From NCBI RefSeq assembly GCF_015209725.1, contig NZ_CP063656.1, forward strand, positions 310,001-374,000: DNA of 64,000 nt, read 5' to 3'. Shown here in pieces: positions 34,956 to 45,078 of the stretch; the stretch's first letter is position 1; each line of letters starts with the position of its first letter. Source of the stretch: Lysobacter ciconiae. Lineage in GTDB: Bacteria > Pseudomonadota > Gammaproteobacteria > Xanthomonadales > Xanthomonadaceae. Both the position numbers and the translations under genes were made by a program. The notes beneath the pieces are model-generated. The model was not told the origin of the DNA. It made no database searches and saw only the letters and a list, made by a program, of their open reading frames with translations.

Positions 34956-36074
34956 TTGGCCACTGACGACCCCGCGCTGGAAACCCTGATGCTGCCCTTT
35001 GAACGCGGCCTGCTGCCGTGGCCCGGGGAGGGCGGGGCGCTGTTCCTGCGTGCGCGCGATGGCTGGCCGCTGCACCAGCGCCCCTTGCCCGGCCTGGTGT
35101 GCGAACAGAGCTTCAAACCCGATGCCGATGCCCTCGTGCGGGCAGGCCTGGTCCTGGTCGCGCCCGACGATACGGCCCGTTATCCGATGGTGCTGGTGCT
35201 GCCGCCGCGCCAGCGCGAGGAATCGCGCGCGCTGTACGCCCGCGCTGTGGAGCGGGTGGCGCCGGGTGGCCGTGTGATCGCCTGCGTAAGCAACAACGAG
35301 GGCGCCCGTTCCGCCCAGGACGACCTGCGCAAGCTCACCGGCGCGGTCGCCGACCTGACCAAGAACAAGTGCCGCGTGTTCTGGACCGCGCCACTGCACG
35401 TCGATGACAGTGCGGCGTCGCTGGACACGGCGTTGCAGGCGCAATGGCTGCAATTGGATGCGCCGCGGCCGGTCGCCGGCGGCCGGTTCATCAGCCGTCC
35501 CGGCGTGTTCGCCTGGGACCGCATCGACCCGGCCTCGGCCCTGTTGGCGGCGCAGCTCCCCACAGACCTCGCCGGTGCGGCCGCCGATCTTGGCGCGGGT
35601 TTTGGCTACCTGTCCGCCGAGTTGCTGGCGCGCTGCCCGTCGATCACCGCGCTGGATCTCTACGAAGCGGAGGCACGGGCGCTGGCGCTGGCGCGAACCA
35701 ATCTGGGCGCGGTCGCCACCACCGCCAGGCTCGACTACCACTGGCATGACGTCACCGCTGGCCTGCCGAAGCAGTACGACGTGATCATCAGCAATCCGCC
35801 GTTCCACACCCAGGGCAGCAGCTACCGCCCGGATATCGGTCGCCGGTTCATCGCCGTGGCCGCCGAAGCGCTCAAGCCCGGTGGCCGGCTGTGGATGGTC
35901 GCCAACCGCCACCTGCCCTACGAGGCCGTGCTGACCGACAGTTTCGGCAGCGTGCGAACGGTGGCCCAGCACGACGGCTTCAAGATCATCGAGGCGGTCA
36001 AGGCATCGGCGTCCCGCCCGGCGCCGGCGGAACTGCCGTTCGTGCGCACGAGGCCCGGGGGTCGCTCGCTTTGA
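34956..36074 (+). CDS. rsmC: 16S rRNA methyltransferase RsmC-like (m2G1207)
   Basis: SAM-dependent guanine N2-methyltransferase of 372 residues from the TTG at 34956; an ATG at 34890 would add 22 unconserved-looking residues. The catalytic half has motif I 'AADLGAGFGYLSAELLARCP' and the catalytic motif 'VIISNPPFHTQG' (NPPF). The N-terminal half is the degenerate methyltransferase copy typical of RsmC. The stop overlaps the following rsuA-type gene start by TTGA, linking two 16S rRNA modification enzymes. Confidence 0.88.
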   Translation: MATDDPALETLMLPFERGLLPWPGEGGALFLRARDGWPLHQRPLPGLVCEQSFKPDADALVRAGLVLVAPDDTARYPMVLVLPPRQREESRALYARAVERVAPGGRVIACVSNNEGARSAQDDLRKLTGAVADLTKNKCRVFWTAPLHVDDSAASLDTALQAQWLQLDAPRPVAGGRFISRPGVFAWDRIDPASALLAAQLPTDLAGAAADLGAGFGYLSAELLARCPSITALDLYEAEARALALARTNLGAVATTARLDYHWHDVTAGLPKQYDVIISNPPFHTQGSSYRPDIGRRFIAVAAEALKPGGRLWMVANRHLPYEAVLTDSFGSVRTVAQHDGFKIIEAVKASASRPAPAELPFVRTRPGGRSL

Positions 36075-36778
36075 AGCTGGTCAAGCTGATCGCCAACCTG
36101 GGGTATGGCAGTCGCAAACAGGTCGCGCTGATGTTCCGCGAGGGCCGCATCACCGACGCCGACGGCGAGGTGCTGTACGCGGACGACAAGGTTCCCCACG
36201 CCGCGATCCGCATCGACGACGAGGCGCTCGATCCACCCACCGGCATGGTCCTGATGTTGCACAAGCCGACCGGATACACGTGCTCGACCAGGGATCCGGG
36301 CCGGGTGATCTACGACCTGCTCCCCCCCCGTTTCCGCCTGCGCTCGCCGCTACTGTCACCCGTCGGGCGGTTGGATCGCGAGACCAGCGGGTTGCTGCTG
36401 ATGACCGATGACGGCCAGTTGCTGCACCGGATCACCTCGCCCAAAACGGGGCTGGCGAAGGTTTATGAGGCCACCCTGGCCCAAGACCTGCGCGGCGACG
36501 AGGCGGCGGTGTTCGCCAGTGGCACCTTGATGCTGGAGTCGGAAACCACCCCGCTCGCTCCCGCGCTCATGGTCGTCGATGGCCCACGACGCGCCCGGCT
36601 GACCCTGACCGAGGGCCGCTACCACCAGGTCCGGCGAATGTTCGCCGCGGTCGGCAACCACGTCGACGCCCTGCATCGCAGCCAGGTTGGCGGTCTCGCT
36701 CTGGACGGTCTCCCCGAAGGCGAGTGGCGGCTGTTGGATGGCGTTGATCTCGACCGCCTGTTCCGTGCCGTGGACTGA
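36071..36778 (+). CDS. rsuA: 16S rRNA pseudouridine synthase, RsuA family
   Basis: Isomerises a uridine (position 516 in E. coli) in 16S rRNA. The 235-residue protein starts at a TTG that overlaps the rsmC stop. A short S4 domain ('LIANLGYGSRKQVALMFREG') is followed by the catalytic domain with the Asp-bearing motif 'VGRLDRETSGLLLMTDDGQL' and 'ITEGRYHQVRRMFAAVGNHV'-type C-terminal core (here 'LTEGRYHQVRRMFAAVG'). RsuA is the best match; RluE-like specificity cannot be excluded. Confidence 0.9.
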   Translation: MKLVKLIANLGYGSRKQVALMFREGRITDADGEVLYADDKVPHAAIRIDDEALDPPTGMVLMLHKPTGYTCSTRDPGRVIYDLLPPRFRLRSPLLSPVGRLDRETSGLLLMTDDGQLLHRITSPKTGLAKVYEATLAQDLRGDEAAVFASGTLMLESETTPLAPALMVVDGPRRARLTLTEGRYHQVRRMFAAVGNHVDALHRSQVGGLALDGLPEGEWRLLDGVDLDRLFRAVD

Positions 36779-36856
36779 GTTCGCGCTCCGTGTCGAACGT
36801 CCATGCCAGGACCGCTGGAGTGCTGGCGCCGTGCGCGCGCCATCCGCAGCTGACGC

Positions 36857-37297
36857 TTATTTGTCCAAGCTGCGATCGGAGCGGACCTTTAACCGCATGA
36901 AGACCCGGAAAACCAGCCAGTTGATCACCGCCAACGTGACGGCGAACCCCCAGGCACTCATGGCAGCAGCCGCGCCGATCGCGCCGACGATCCAGATGCT
37001 GGCCGCCGATGCCGTCCCGGACACCGTGTCGTCGTGTTTGAGGATCGCTCCGCCACCGACAAAGCCGATTCCGGTCATCAGCCCTTGCAGCAGCCGCGCC
37101 TTTGCCTCCGGTCCGGCGCCGTCGATGAAGTAGAGCCCGAGCAACATATAGGCGCATGCACCCACCGCGACCAGCGGGAAGGTCCGCACCCCGACCAGGT
37201 CGCTGTGCTGTTCCCGGTTCCATGCCACCGGGAAGGCGAGCAACAGCGATGCCACCAGCGCGGCATACGGCTGGAATTGATGCCACCCAAGGTCCAT
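36857..37297 (-). CDS. MgtC/SapB family membrane protein (short form)
   Basis: Inner-membrane protein of 146 residues with four hydrophobic helices. It has the MgtC signatures 'LLLAFPVAWNREQHSDLVGV', 'GLMTGIGFVGGGAILKHDD' and 'VSGTASAASIWIVGAIGAAA'. It lacks the C-terminal ACT-like domain of long MgtC, so it belongs to the SapB-like short group. MgtC proteins affect magnesium homeostasis and ATP synthase activity in pathogens; the role here is unknown. The ATG at 37297 was chosen because longer extensions lack protein character. It is divergent from the YetF-like gene. Confidence 0.9.
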   Translation of the reverse strand: MDLGWHQFQPYAALVASLLLAFPVAWNREQHSDLVGVRTFPLVAVGACAYMLLGLYFIDGAGPEAKARLLQGLMTGIGFVGGGAILKHDDTVSGTASAASIWIVGAIGAAAAMSAWGFAVTLAVINWLVFRVFMRLKVRSDRSLDK

Positions 37298-37428
37298 GCG
37301 CTGACGCCCGACACGAGAGTTTCCATCCTGGCTCCGGCGCAGTGAGTACAAGGTAGTGACGGCACGTCTCACGTTTCCCAGCGTCGCCGTGCCCTACCGT
37401 GGTCGTCGGTGCCCCGGCAGGAATCGTG

Positions 37429-37911
37429 ATGAATATATCGGCTGACTGGTCTGAACTGCTCCGCGTGGTTGTTGTCGGCAGCTGCGCCTATCTGGCGCTG
37501 GTGGTCCTGCTGCGCGGATACGGCAAACGCACCCTCAGCAAGATCAACGCCTTCGACTTTGTCGTGACCATCGCCCTGGGGTCGATCCTGGCCACGATCC
37601 TGCTGAGCAAATCGGTGTCGCTGCTGGAAGGCGTCACCGCACTGGTCGTGCTCATGTCGTGGCAGTTTGCGTTCAGCTGGCTCGCCGCCCGCTCAAGACG
37701 GGTCAGGAAACTGCTCGCCAGCGAGCCGCGCCTGCTTGCCCATGATGGCGAGCTGCTTACTTCGGCGCTGCGGGCCGAGCGGATTGCCGCCGACGAGGTG
37801 ATGCAGGCGCTTCGCAACCACGGCTTCCAGCAATTGAAGGAGGTCCGGTCGGTGATCCTGGAACCGGACGGAACGCTGAGCGTGATCGGCCGGGACACGC
37901 CGGCTGCCTGA
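37429..37911 (+). CDS. DUF421 / YetF family membrane protein
   Basis: The 160-residue protein has three N-terminal helices (about 8-26, 40-60, 65-82) and a soluble C-terminal domain. 'RGYGKRTLSKINAFDFVVTI' followed by 'ALGSILATILLSKSVSLLEG' is the YetF hallmark, and the cytoplasmic YdfR-like part has 'LLAHDGELLTSALRAERIAA' and 'GFQQLKEVRSVILEPDGTLS'. Function is unresolved in the family. AGGA precedes the ATG. It is divergent from mgtC with about 130 bases between them. Confidence 0.92.
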   Translation: MNISADWSELLRVVVVGSCAYLALVVLLRGYGKRTLSKINAFDFVVTIALGSILATILLSKSVSLLEGVTALVVLMSWQFAFSWLAARSRRVRKLLASEPRLLAHDGELLTSALRAERIAADEVMQALRNHGFQQLKEVRSVILEPDGTLSVIGRDTPAA

Positions 37912-38033
37912 GCTTTTCACCAGCGCAAGTTCGCCGTTCGCGTGGATGAAGCGTTGCCGATGACCCACCCGCGATCGCGCAGGGCACGGCGCATTCAGGC
38001 CCACGCGTGTGAGGCGCGCAGAAATGGTCGAAA

Positions 38034-39115
<1,082 letters not shown>

Positions 39116-39119
<4 letters not shown>

Positions 39120-40039
39120 TCACGCGAGACACAGCCAGCTTCCTCCAAGCCGCCAGCGCCACCGCGCCGGACTTTGGCCCGCTGACCGCGCGCGCGGCCT
39201 TCATGGTCGCCCCCGACGGCTTCCGGCTGGCCGAGCAGTCCGCCGCCGACAACCGCTACATGGCGCAGGCCGACGGATTCAATGCCGCGCGCGCCTCGGC
39301 CCAGCACCGCGACCTGCAGCGCGCGATTTCCCAGGTGGTGCCGACGGTGTGTTTCGCCGGCGATCCGGAAACCCCGGACGCGCTGTTCCCCAACAACGTC
39401 TTCGGCACCGCGCGGGTGGACGGGCAGGCTCGCTACGTGATCGGCCGCATGCGCCATCCGGTGCGACAGCGGGAAGCGGGGCGCGCCGACATCCGCGGCT
39501 TCTTCGGTGACGTGCTGGGCTACGCACCCGTCGACCTCTCGGAGCAGCCGCACGCCTGCGAGTTGACCGGGGCGCTGGTGATCGATCGCGCCCGCGGGCT
39601 GGGATTCGCCGGCCTGTCGGAGCGCTGCGATGAGGAGGGTGCGCGGCTGATGCACGAGGCCTTCGGCCTGAGAGCCACGCTGATGTTTGACCTCGCGCCG
39701 GGCGAGTACCACACCAACGTCGTGCTGGCGGTGCTGGCCGGGCGCGCGGCGGTGATCTGCCCGCGCGGGTTTGCCGACCCTTCGGTACTGGACGCCTTCG
39801 ACGCGCTGTACGGCCCGCACGCGATCCGGCTCGCGCCGGGCGAGCACGCGGCCTTCGCCGGCAACTGCATCGCCCTGTCCGAGGACCGCGTCTGGATGAG
39901 CGCGCACGCCGGCCGTTCGCTGCAACCGGCGACGCGCGACGCGTTCGTCGCTGCCGGTTTTACCGTTGCGACGGTGGAGCTGGACGCCATCGAGGCCGGC
40001 GGCGGCTCGCTGCGCTGCTGCATCGGAGAAGTGTTCTGA
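39116..40039 (+). CDS. ctlX: CtlX-like citrulline/arginine-modifying hydrolase
   Basis: Guanidino-modifying enzyme of the amidinotransferase/dimethylargininase superfamily, 307 residues. Expected active-site elements are present: 'DALFPNNVFGTARVDG', the His region 'PGEYHTNVVLAVLAGRAAVI', and the catalytic Cys near the C-terminus in 'GGGSLRCCIGEVF'. Relatives named CtlX hydrolyse citrulline, others hydrolyse methylated arginine, so the substrate remains open. It is translationally coupled to dusA (ATGA). An arginase gene lies 7 kb away, and both concern arginine-derived compounds. Confidence 0.82.
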
Positions 40040-40187
40040 GTTGACGTCGCGCGCCTCGCGGGCCCAGTCTGAATGGCCCGTGGATGTAAAAAAAAAGTTC
40101 AGACCGGATTCACTGCCTCGTGTCGAGAATGAATCGCTGAAATACCGCAGCTCCCGCTCCGAAGCCGACGTGCTCCGTCCGTTGAAC

Positions 40188-40586
40188 ATGCCCAGCTCTT
40201 CCGTCCTCGCTGCCCTTTGCCTGATGCTTCTCGCGGCCACCGCCTCGGTGGCGGGCAGTGCCGTGGCGCAGACCCGGGACAAGGCACGCGAGCCGGATCG
40301 GGATCGGGTCGACCGGGACGAGGGGCGCGGCCGCGGCAACGACAGCCACCGCGCGCTGTCGGACGCGGTGCGCCGGGTCGAGCGCAGCACGGGCGGACAG
40401 GTCCTCAGCGCCGAGCGCGTGCCCTACGACGGACGCGATGTCAGCCGCATCAAGATCGTGGATTCCAGCGGCCGGGTAAGGGTTTACGTCGACGATCCGA
40501 CCCGCGGCGGCAACGCGCCGTCGCCCCGTGGAACCCCGACGCCTGCGTCGCAACGGCCCCTGTCTACACGCCGCGCCGACAACTGA
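40188..40586 (+). CDS. PepSY-like secreted small protein, first gene of the phoPQ operon
   Basis: The 132-residue protein has a signal peptide ending near 'SAVAQ'. The mature part is highly charged (Arg/Asp/Glu) and carries 'LSDAVRRVERSTGGQVLSAE' followed by 'SRIKIVDSSGRVRVYVDDP', which fits a PepSY-like fold, then a Pro/Ser/Thr-rich tail. It lies 69 bases upstream of phoP in the same direction. PepSY proteins often sit next to two-component genes in Proteobacteria and may modulate the sensor in the periplasm. Confidence 0.75.
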   Translation: MPSSSVLAALCLMLLAATASVAGSAVAQTRDKAREPDRDRVDRDEGRGRGNDSHRALSDAVRRVERSTGGQVLSAERVPYDGRDVSRIKIVDSSGRVRVYVDDPTRGGNAPSPRGTPTPASQRPLSTRRADN

Positions 40587-40655
40587 GGCATCATCTTGGT
40601 TGCCTGATCCGCCTGTTCAGGTGGACCGTCGACACACAAGTCCCAAGGAGTATCC

Positions 40656-41339
40656 ATGCGAATCCTGCTGGTGGAAGACGAAGCGCCGTTGCGCGAGACC
40701 CTCGCGGCCCGCCTCAAGCGCGAAGGGTATGCCGTGGACGCCGCCCAGGATGGCGAGGAAGGCCTGTACATGGGCCGCGAAGTCCCGTTTGATCTCGGCA
40801 TCATCGATCTGGGCCTGCCCAAGATGTCGGGCATGGAGCTGATCCAGGCCCTGCGCGACGAGGGCAAGAAATTTCCCATCCTGATCCTGACCGCGCGTTC
40901 CAGCTGGCAGGACAAGGTCGAAGGCCTGAAGCACGGCGCCGACGACTATCTGGTCAAACCCTTCCACGTCGAGGAATTGCTGGCGCGGATCAACGCGCTG
41001 GTCCGCCGCGCCGCCGGCTGGAGCAAGCCGACCCTGGAGTGCGGTCCGGTCACCCTGGACCTGGCCGCGCAGACCGTCAGCGTGGACGACGCCAACGTCG
41101 ACCTCACCAGCTACGAGTACAAGGTGCTGGAATACCTGATGATGCACGCCGGTGAACTGGTCTCCAAGGCCGACCTCACCGAGCACATCTACCAGCAGGA
41201 CTTTGACCGCGACTCCAATGTGCTGGAGGTCTTCATCGGCCGCCTGCGCAAGAAGCTGGATCCCGAAGGCACTTTGAAACCGATCGAGACGGTGCGTGGC
41301 CGTGGTTACCGCTTTGCCCTGCCGCGCAGCGGCGAGTAG
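40656..41339 (+). CDS. phoP: OmpR-family response regulator, PhoP-like
   Basis: Transcription regulator of 227 residues. The receiver (about 1-118) has 'LLVEDEAPL', the phospho-acceptor Asp51 in 'LGIIDLGLPKMSG' and Lys in 'DDYLVKPFH'. The winged-helix domain (about 125-225) has 'LTSYEYKVLEYLMMHAGELV' and 'NVLEVFIGRLRKKLDPEG'. AAGGAG precedes the ATG. It is 24 bases ahead of the sensor kinase gene. The PepSY-like gene and the kinase context support a PhoP/PhoQ assignment rather than another OmpR pair. Confidence 0.93.
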   Translation: MRILLVEDEAPLRETLAARLKREGYAVDAAQDGEEGLYMGREVPFDLGIIDLGLPKMSGMELIQALRDEGKKFPILILTARSSWQDKVEGLKHGADDYLVKPFHVEELLARINALVRRAAGWSKPTLECGPVTLDLAAQTVSVDDANVDLTSYEYKVLEYLMMHAGELVSKADLTEHIYQQDFDRDSNVLEVFIGRLRKKLDPEGTLKPIETVRGRGYRFALPRSGE

Positions 41340-41363
41340 TTCCGGCCGGGGCACGTTGCACGC

Positions 41364-42761
41364 ATGAGCCGGGCCCAGCCCAGCTCCCTGCAGGCGCGCC
41401 AACTGCTGGCGGCGAGTCTCGGTCTGGTGGCGTTCCTGGCGCTGGCCGGCGTCGCCCTGGACCGCGCGTTCCTGGACACCGCCGAGAGCAATCTCTACCA
41501 GCGCATGCGCAGCTACGCGCTGGCCTATGCCGACAGCGATTTCGCCCGCGACGGCACCTTCATCCCGCCCTACATGCCGCCCGATCCGCGTTTCGACCGG
41601 CCCGGCAGCGGCCTGTACGCCGAGGTCGTGCTGCCCAAGGGCCTGGAATGGAACTCGTCCTCCTCGGTGGGCCCGCTGCTCCCCGAGGGGCGCCTGCTGG
41701 AAGCCCGCTCGGAGATCTTCGAGGGCCCGCTGGAGATCACCGAGATCAGCGGGGAGCCCGGGCAGGCGTACCGCTACGGCCGCGGCCTGATTTACGCCAG
41801 CGGTGATGATCCCGACGCCGAATTTCCGTACACGATCTACATCCTGGAGGACACCGCCGCGCTGAGCCGCCAGGTGGAGGTCTTCCGCCGTGCGTTGTGG
41901 CGCTACCTGGGCGGTGCGGGGCTGGTGCTGCTGCTGCTGCAGGGCCTGATCCTGCGCTGGAGCCTGCATCCGCTGCGGCGCGTGATCGAGGAGCTCAAGC
42001 AGGTCCAGCGCGGCGTCACCTCGCGCATGAGCGAGCGCCATCCGCGCGAGCTGGAGCCGCTGGCCGAAAGCATCAACGCGTTCATCGAAAGCGAGCGCGA
42101 GAACCTGGAGCAGCAGCGCAACACGCTGGCCGATCTGGCGCACAGCCTGAAGACGCCGCTGGCCGTGCTGCGCACGCGCCTGGACGACGACGCGCCCGAG
42201 ACCGAGCTGCGCGAGGACGTCGCCACCCAGCTGCAGCGGATGAGCGACCTGGTCTCCTACCAGCTGGCGCGCGCCGCGTCGGGTGGCCATGCGCTGTTCT
42301 CCGCGCCGGTCGACGTGGAGCCGCACGCCGAGGCGCTGGTGCAAAGCCTGGAGAAGGTCTACGCCGCCAAGGGCGCGCTGTGTGAATTCGATCTGGCGCC
42401 CGGCGTGCAGTTCCATGGCGAGGTCGGCGACCTGCAGGAACTGCTCGGCAACCTGCTGGAGAACGCGTTCAAGTGGGCACGCTCGCGCGTGCTGTTGACG
42501 GTCAAGCCCGGCGAGGTCGCGCCCAATCGCAGGCCCGGCCTGCTGATCACGGTGGATGACGATGGACCGGGCATCGCGCCGGAGAAGGTCGCGCTGGTCC
42601 TGCAACGCGGCGTGCGCGGGGATGAGCGCGTGCAGGGACACGGCATCGGACTGGCGATCGTGCAGGACATCATCCGCGGCTACCGCGGCACGCTCGATGT
42701 GGGCAGCTCCGAGGAGCTCGGGGGCGCCCGGTTCGAGGTGCGCCTGCCGCCGCGGATCTGA
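41364..42761 (+). CDS. phoQ: Sensor histidine kinase, PhoQ-like
   Basis: Membrane kinase of 465 residues. Two transmembrane helices (about 12-34 and 176-196) flank a periplasmic domain of ~140 residues with an acidic stretch near 'GDDPDAEFPYTIYILED', as in PhoQ sensors that bind divalent cations. A HAMP-like linker leads to the phospho-acceptor His in 'LAHSLKTPLAVLRTRL'. The ATPase has 'GNLLENAFKWARS' and 'VDDDGPGIAP'. It follows phoP by 24 bases. The stop is 6 bases from the convergent mtfA stop. Confidence 0.92.
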   Translation: MSRAQPSSLQARQLLAASLGLVAFLALAGVALDRAFLDTAESNLYQRMRSYALAYADSDFARDGTFIPPYMPPDPRFDRPGSGLYAEVVLPKGLEWNSSSSVGPLLPEGRLLEARSEIFEGPLEITEISGEPGQAYRYGRGLIYASGDDPDAEFPYTIYILEDTAALSRQVEVFRRALWRYLGGAGLVLLLLQGLILRWSLHPLRRVIEELKQVQRGVTSRMSERHPRELEPLAESINAFIESERENLEQQRNTLADLAHSLKTPLAVLRTRLDDDAPETELREDVATQLQRMSDLVSYQLARAASGGHALFSAPVDVEPHAEALVQSLEKVYAAKGALCEFDLAPGVQFHGEVGDLQELLGNLLENAFKWARSRVLLTVKPGEVAPNRRPGLLITVDDDGPGIAPEKVALVLQRGVRGDERVQGHGIGLAIVQDIIRGYRGTLDVGSSEELGGARFEVRLPPRI

Positions 42762-42767
42762 GCGCGC

Positions 42768-43523
42768 TCAGCGGGCCGCGAACGGCGCGGGGCCGTACAG
42801 GCGGACCAGGTGCGCGGCCACCCGGGGCATGGCGTCCAGCAGGGTGTGCGGGTCGCTGAAGTGGTACTCGGTGGCGACCGCGAAGAATTCCTCCGGTGCC
42901 TCGGCGGCGTACGGATCGATCAGGCTGTCGCGCCCGGCCTCCAGGTCGGCCACCAGGGCGTCGTACGCACTCTGGAAATCACGCGCCCACTCGCGCTGCC
43001 ACTCGCGCGGCAGGGGCGGAGTGCCGTCGAGCACGCCGTCCAGCGCGTCCAGCTTGTGGGCGATCTCGTGCGCCGCCACGCAGAACCCGGCGTGCGCATC
43101 GGCGCAATCGGCCATCACGTCCGCCCAGGACAAGATCACCGGGCCGGCCTCCCAGGCCTCGCCGATCAACTCGTCGTTCCCTTCGTGCAGCACGCCGGCC
43201 GCGTCGACGTGGCTGCGTTCGACCCGGAACGCCTCGGGATAGACGATCAGCTGCGACCAGCCGTGCAGGCCCTGCTCGCCGAATTCGAGCAGCGGAAGGC
43301 AGCACAGTGCAGCCAGTGTTGCGCGCTGGGGCTGGTCCAGCGCCAGCCCGGCCACCGGGGTGATCGTCTTGTCGTGCAGGAAGCGCGAGGCCAGCTCGCG
43401 CAGGCGCAGTTCGCGCTCATGATCCAGCGCGGCCACCCAGGGAAGCGTGGCGCGGACGTCCGTCCAGAGGCGGTCATCCATCGGCGCAGGCGGGCGCCAC
43501 CGGCGGAACAAACGATCGATCAA
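42768..43523 (-). CDS. mtfA: Zinc-dependent peptidase MtfA
   Basis: Cytoplasmic metallopeptidase of 251 residues. The zinc site is 'VAAHEIAHKLDALDG' (HExxH) with the downstream ligand Glu in 'APEEFFAVATEYHFSD'; 'GWSQLIVYPEAF' is a conserved family segment. In E. coli MtfA titrates the Mlc repressor and regulates glucose uptake; whether that applies here is unknown because no Mlc is in view. The ATG at 43523 is the longest reasonable start. It converges with phoQ. Confidence 0.93.
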   Translation of the reverse strand: MIDRLFRRWRPPAPMDDRLWTDVRATLPWVAALDHERELRLRELASRFLHDKTITPVAGLALDQPQRATLAALCCLPLLEFGEQGLHGWSQLIVYPEAFRVERSHVDAAGVLHEGNDELIGEAWEAGPVILSWADVMADCADAHAGFCVAAHEIAHKLDALDGVLDGTPPLPREWQREWARDFQSAYDALVADLEAGRDSLIDPYAAEAPEEFFAVATEYHFSDPHTLLDAMPRVAAHLVRLYGPAPFAAR

Positions 43524-43592
43524 GGCAGTCGCACGCGACAGGAAAAAAGCGCGCGCGCGGAACTCAGCGGCGCGGCGCGAAGCGTCCGCTGA

Positions 43593-43853
43593 TCAGCGGA
43601 ACATGCCGGGCAGGAAACTGTGCCAGCGGGTCGACTGCGAGCGGCTGACCGGGAGATCGCCGTGGAGGTCCGGGGTCAGCTTGCTCTCGCGTGCCGGCGC
43701 CGTGCGGTCACTCGCAGAGCTCGCGGTGGCTTCCGGCTCCGCGCTGTGTCCGGGCGGGCAATCCGCGCCATCGGGCACGCCCATGCTGCCTTCGCCGGCC
43801 ATCGCCGCAGAGCTCATCAAGGCAATCAACACGATAAAGGGGATTCGGAGCAT
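43593..43853 (-). CDS. Small secreted hypothetical protein
   Basis: The 86-residue protein begins with a signal peptide (MLRIPFIVLIALMSSAAMAG) and continues into a Ser/Pro/Ala-rich mature part with one cysteine ('GADCPPGHSAEPEATAS') and the end 'STRWHSFLPGMFR'. No domain is recognised. It is about 70 bases upstream of mtfA on the same strand and may be co-transcribed. The ATG at 43853 fits the signal peptide; the reading frame continues upstream without protein-like sequence. Confidence 0.7.
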   Translation of the reverse strand: MLRIPFIVLIALMSSAAMAGEGSMGVPDGADCPPGHSAEPEATASSASDRTAPARESKLTPDLHGDLPVSRSQSTRWHSFLPGMFR

Positions 43854-44019
43854 GGGCACCTCGGTGGGTCGGGCAGGTCCCGGCCAGTCAATGACTATAA
43901 CGCGAATTGGCTTGACGGCGCTGCCACAACCCCCTATGGGCGGATTATGCTCCGTCCTGGCCGGACCGCGGGCGTCCGGTCGCGCCAGCCCGGCAGGCCA
44001 GTCGCGCATAATCGCTGCC

Positions 44020-45078
44020 ATGGTTGCCCCGACCCCTCCTGCAGACACGCGCCACGCTGACATCCAACCCGGGCCCCCGGACGTGGTTGCCGATGAGGTC
44101 CGGGCGTTGCTGGTCCGCCTGCTCCGCGGCCCGGTCGCTCCCGACGCTTCGGGCGGTGACGTCGAAGAAATGCGCAGGCACAGCCACACCCTGCGCGAGG
44201 CGGGCGTGCCGGTCGGCGAGCAGGCTGACGGCAGGTACGCGCTGACGGAACCGTTCGAGCTGCTCGACAGCGATGCCATCCTGGAGCGTCTGCCAGCGCA
44301 GGTGCGGGCGCGGACCGCGTCGCTGGAGCTGGCGTGGGTACTCGATTCCACCAACAGCGAGCTGCAGCGACGTCCCCTCGCCGCGAACGGTGCCGCCAGC
44401 GTCCTGCTCGCCGAAGGCCAGAGCGGGGGTCGCGGTCGCCGCGGCAAGGACTGGAGCTCGCCGCTGGGCGCCCACGTGTACCTGTCGCTGGCTCGCACCT
44501 TTGGCGCTGGGTGGGCGCGGCTGGGCGGGCTCAGCCTGGCGGCCGGGGTGGCCACCGTCGAGGCGCTGCACGGGCTGGGTTACGACAGGGTGCGGCTGAA
44601 ATGGCCCAACGACCTGGTGGTGCCGGCGGCGGACAGCAGCCTGCGCAAGCTGGGCGGGCTGCTGGTGGATGGCGGCGGCCATCAGGGCGGACCGGCACGG
44701 GCGGTGATCGGCGTCGGGGTGAACGTGCGGATGCCCAATCGCTTCGGCGACCGGATCGAGCAGCCCTGGTGCGACCTCGCCGGGCTGCCGGTGCCGACCC
44801 CCTCACGCAGCGCCATCGCGGCGGCGATCATCACCCATTGGGTGTCCGCGCTGGACAGCTTCGAAAGGTCGGGGCTGGGCCCGCTGCTGGCGCGCTATGC
44901 CGCCGTTGATGCGATCGCCGGCCAGCCCGTGCGCATCACCAGCGAGGCCGGCTGCGTCGACGGGATCGCCGTCGGCCTGGCAACTGACGGGTCCCTGCGG
45001 GTAAGGACGGAGCAGGGGTCCGAGCGCCACTTCCACGCCGGCGAGGTCAGCGTGCGCCGCATCGGTGGCATGACATGA
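44020..45078 (+). CDS. birA: Biotin--protein ligase BirA with a degenerate DNA-binding domain
   Basis: Attaches biotin to carboxyl-carrier proteins. The 352-residue protein has a complete ligase core: 'STNSELQRR' region, the biotin-binding loop 'GRGRRGKDW' (137-145), 'RLKWPNDLVV', 'VIGVGVNVRMP' and the C-terminal SH3-like domain. The N-terminal winged helix that lets E. coli BirA repress biotin genes is reduced: where 'GEQLGETLGMSRAAINKHIQ' is expected, the protein has 'GGDVEEMRRHSHTLREAGVP', missing the recognition helix, though 'GRYALTEPFELLDSDAI' after it is conserved. So ligase activity is likely and repressor function doubtful. Its stop overlaps coaX. Confidence 0.92.
   Translation: MVAPTPPADTRHADIQPGPPDVVADEVRALLVRLLRGPVAPDASGGDVEEMRRHSHTLREAGVPVGEQADGRYALTEPFELLDSDAILERLPAQVRARTASLELAWVLDSTNSELQRRPLAANGAASVLLAEGQSGGRGRRGKDWSSPLGAHVYLSLARTFGAGWARLGGLSLAAGVATVEALHGLGYDRVRLKWPNDLVVPAADSSLRKLGGLLVDGGGHQGGPARAVIGVGVNVRMPNRFGDRIEQPWCDLAGLPVPTPSRSAIAAAIITHWVSALDSFERSGLGPLLARYAAVDAIAGQPVRITSEAGCVDGIAVGLATDGSLRVRTEQGSERHFHAGEVSVRRIGGMT

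Noticed and set aside
40617..42641. 674-codon minus-strand frame opposite phoP-phoQ
   Set aside because: Same antisense composition; both genes on the plus strand are complete and recognisable.
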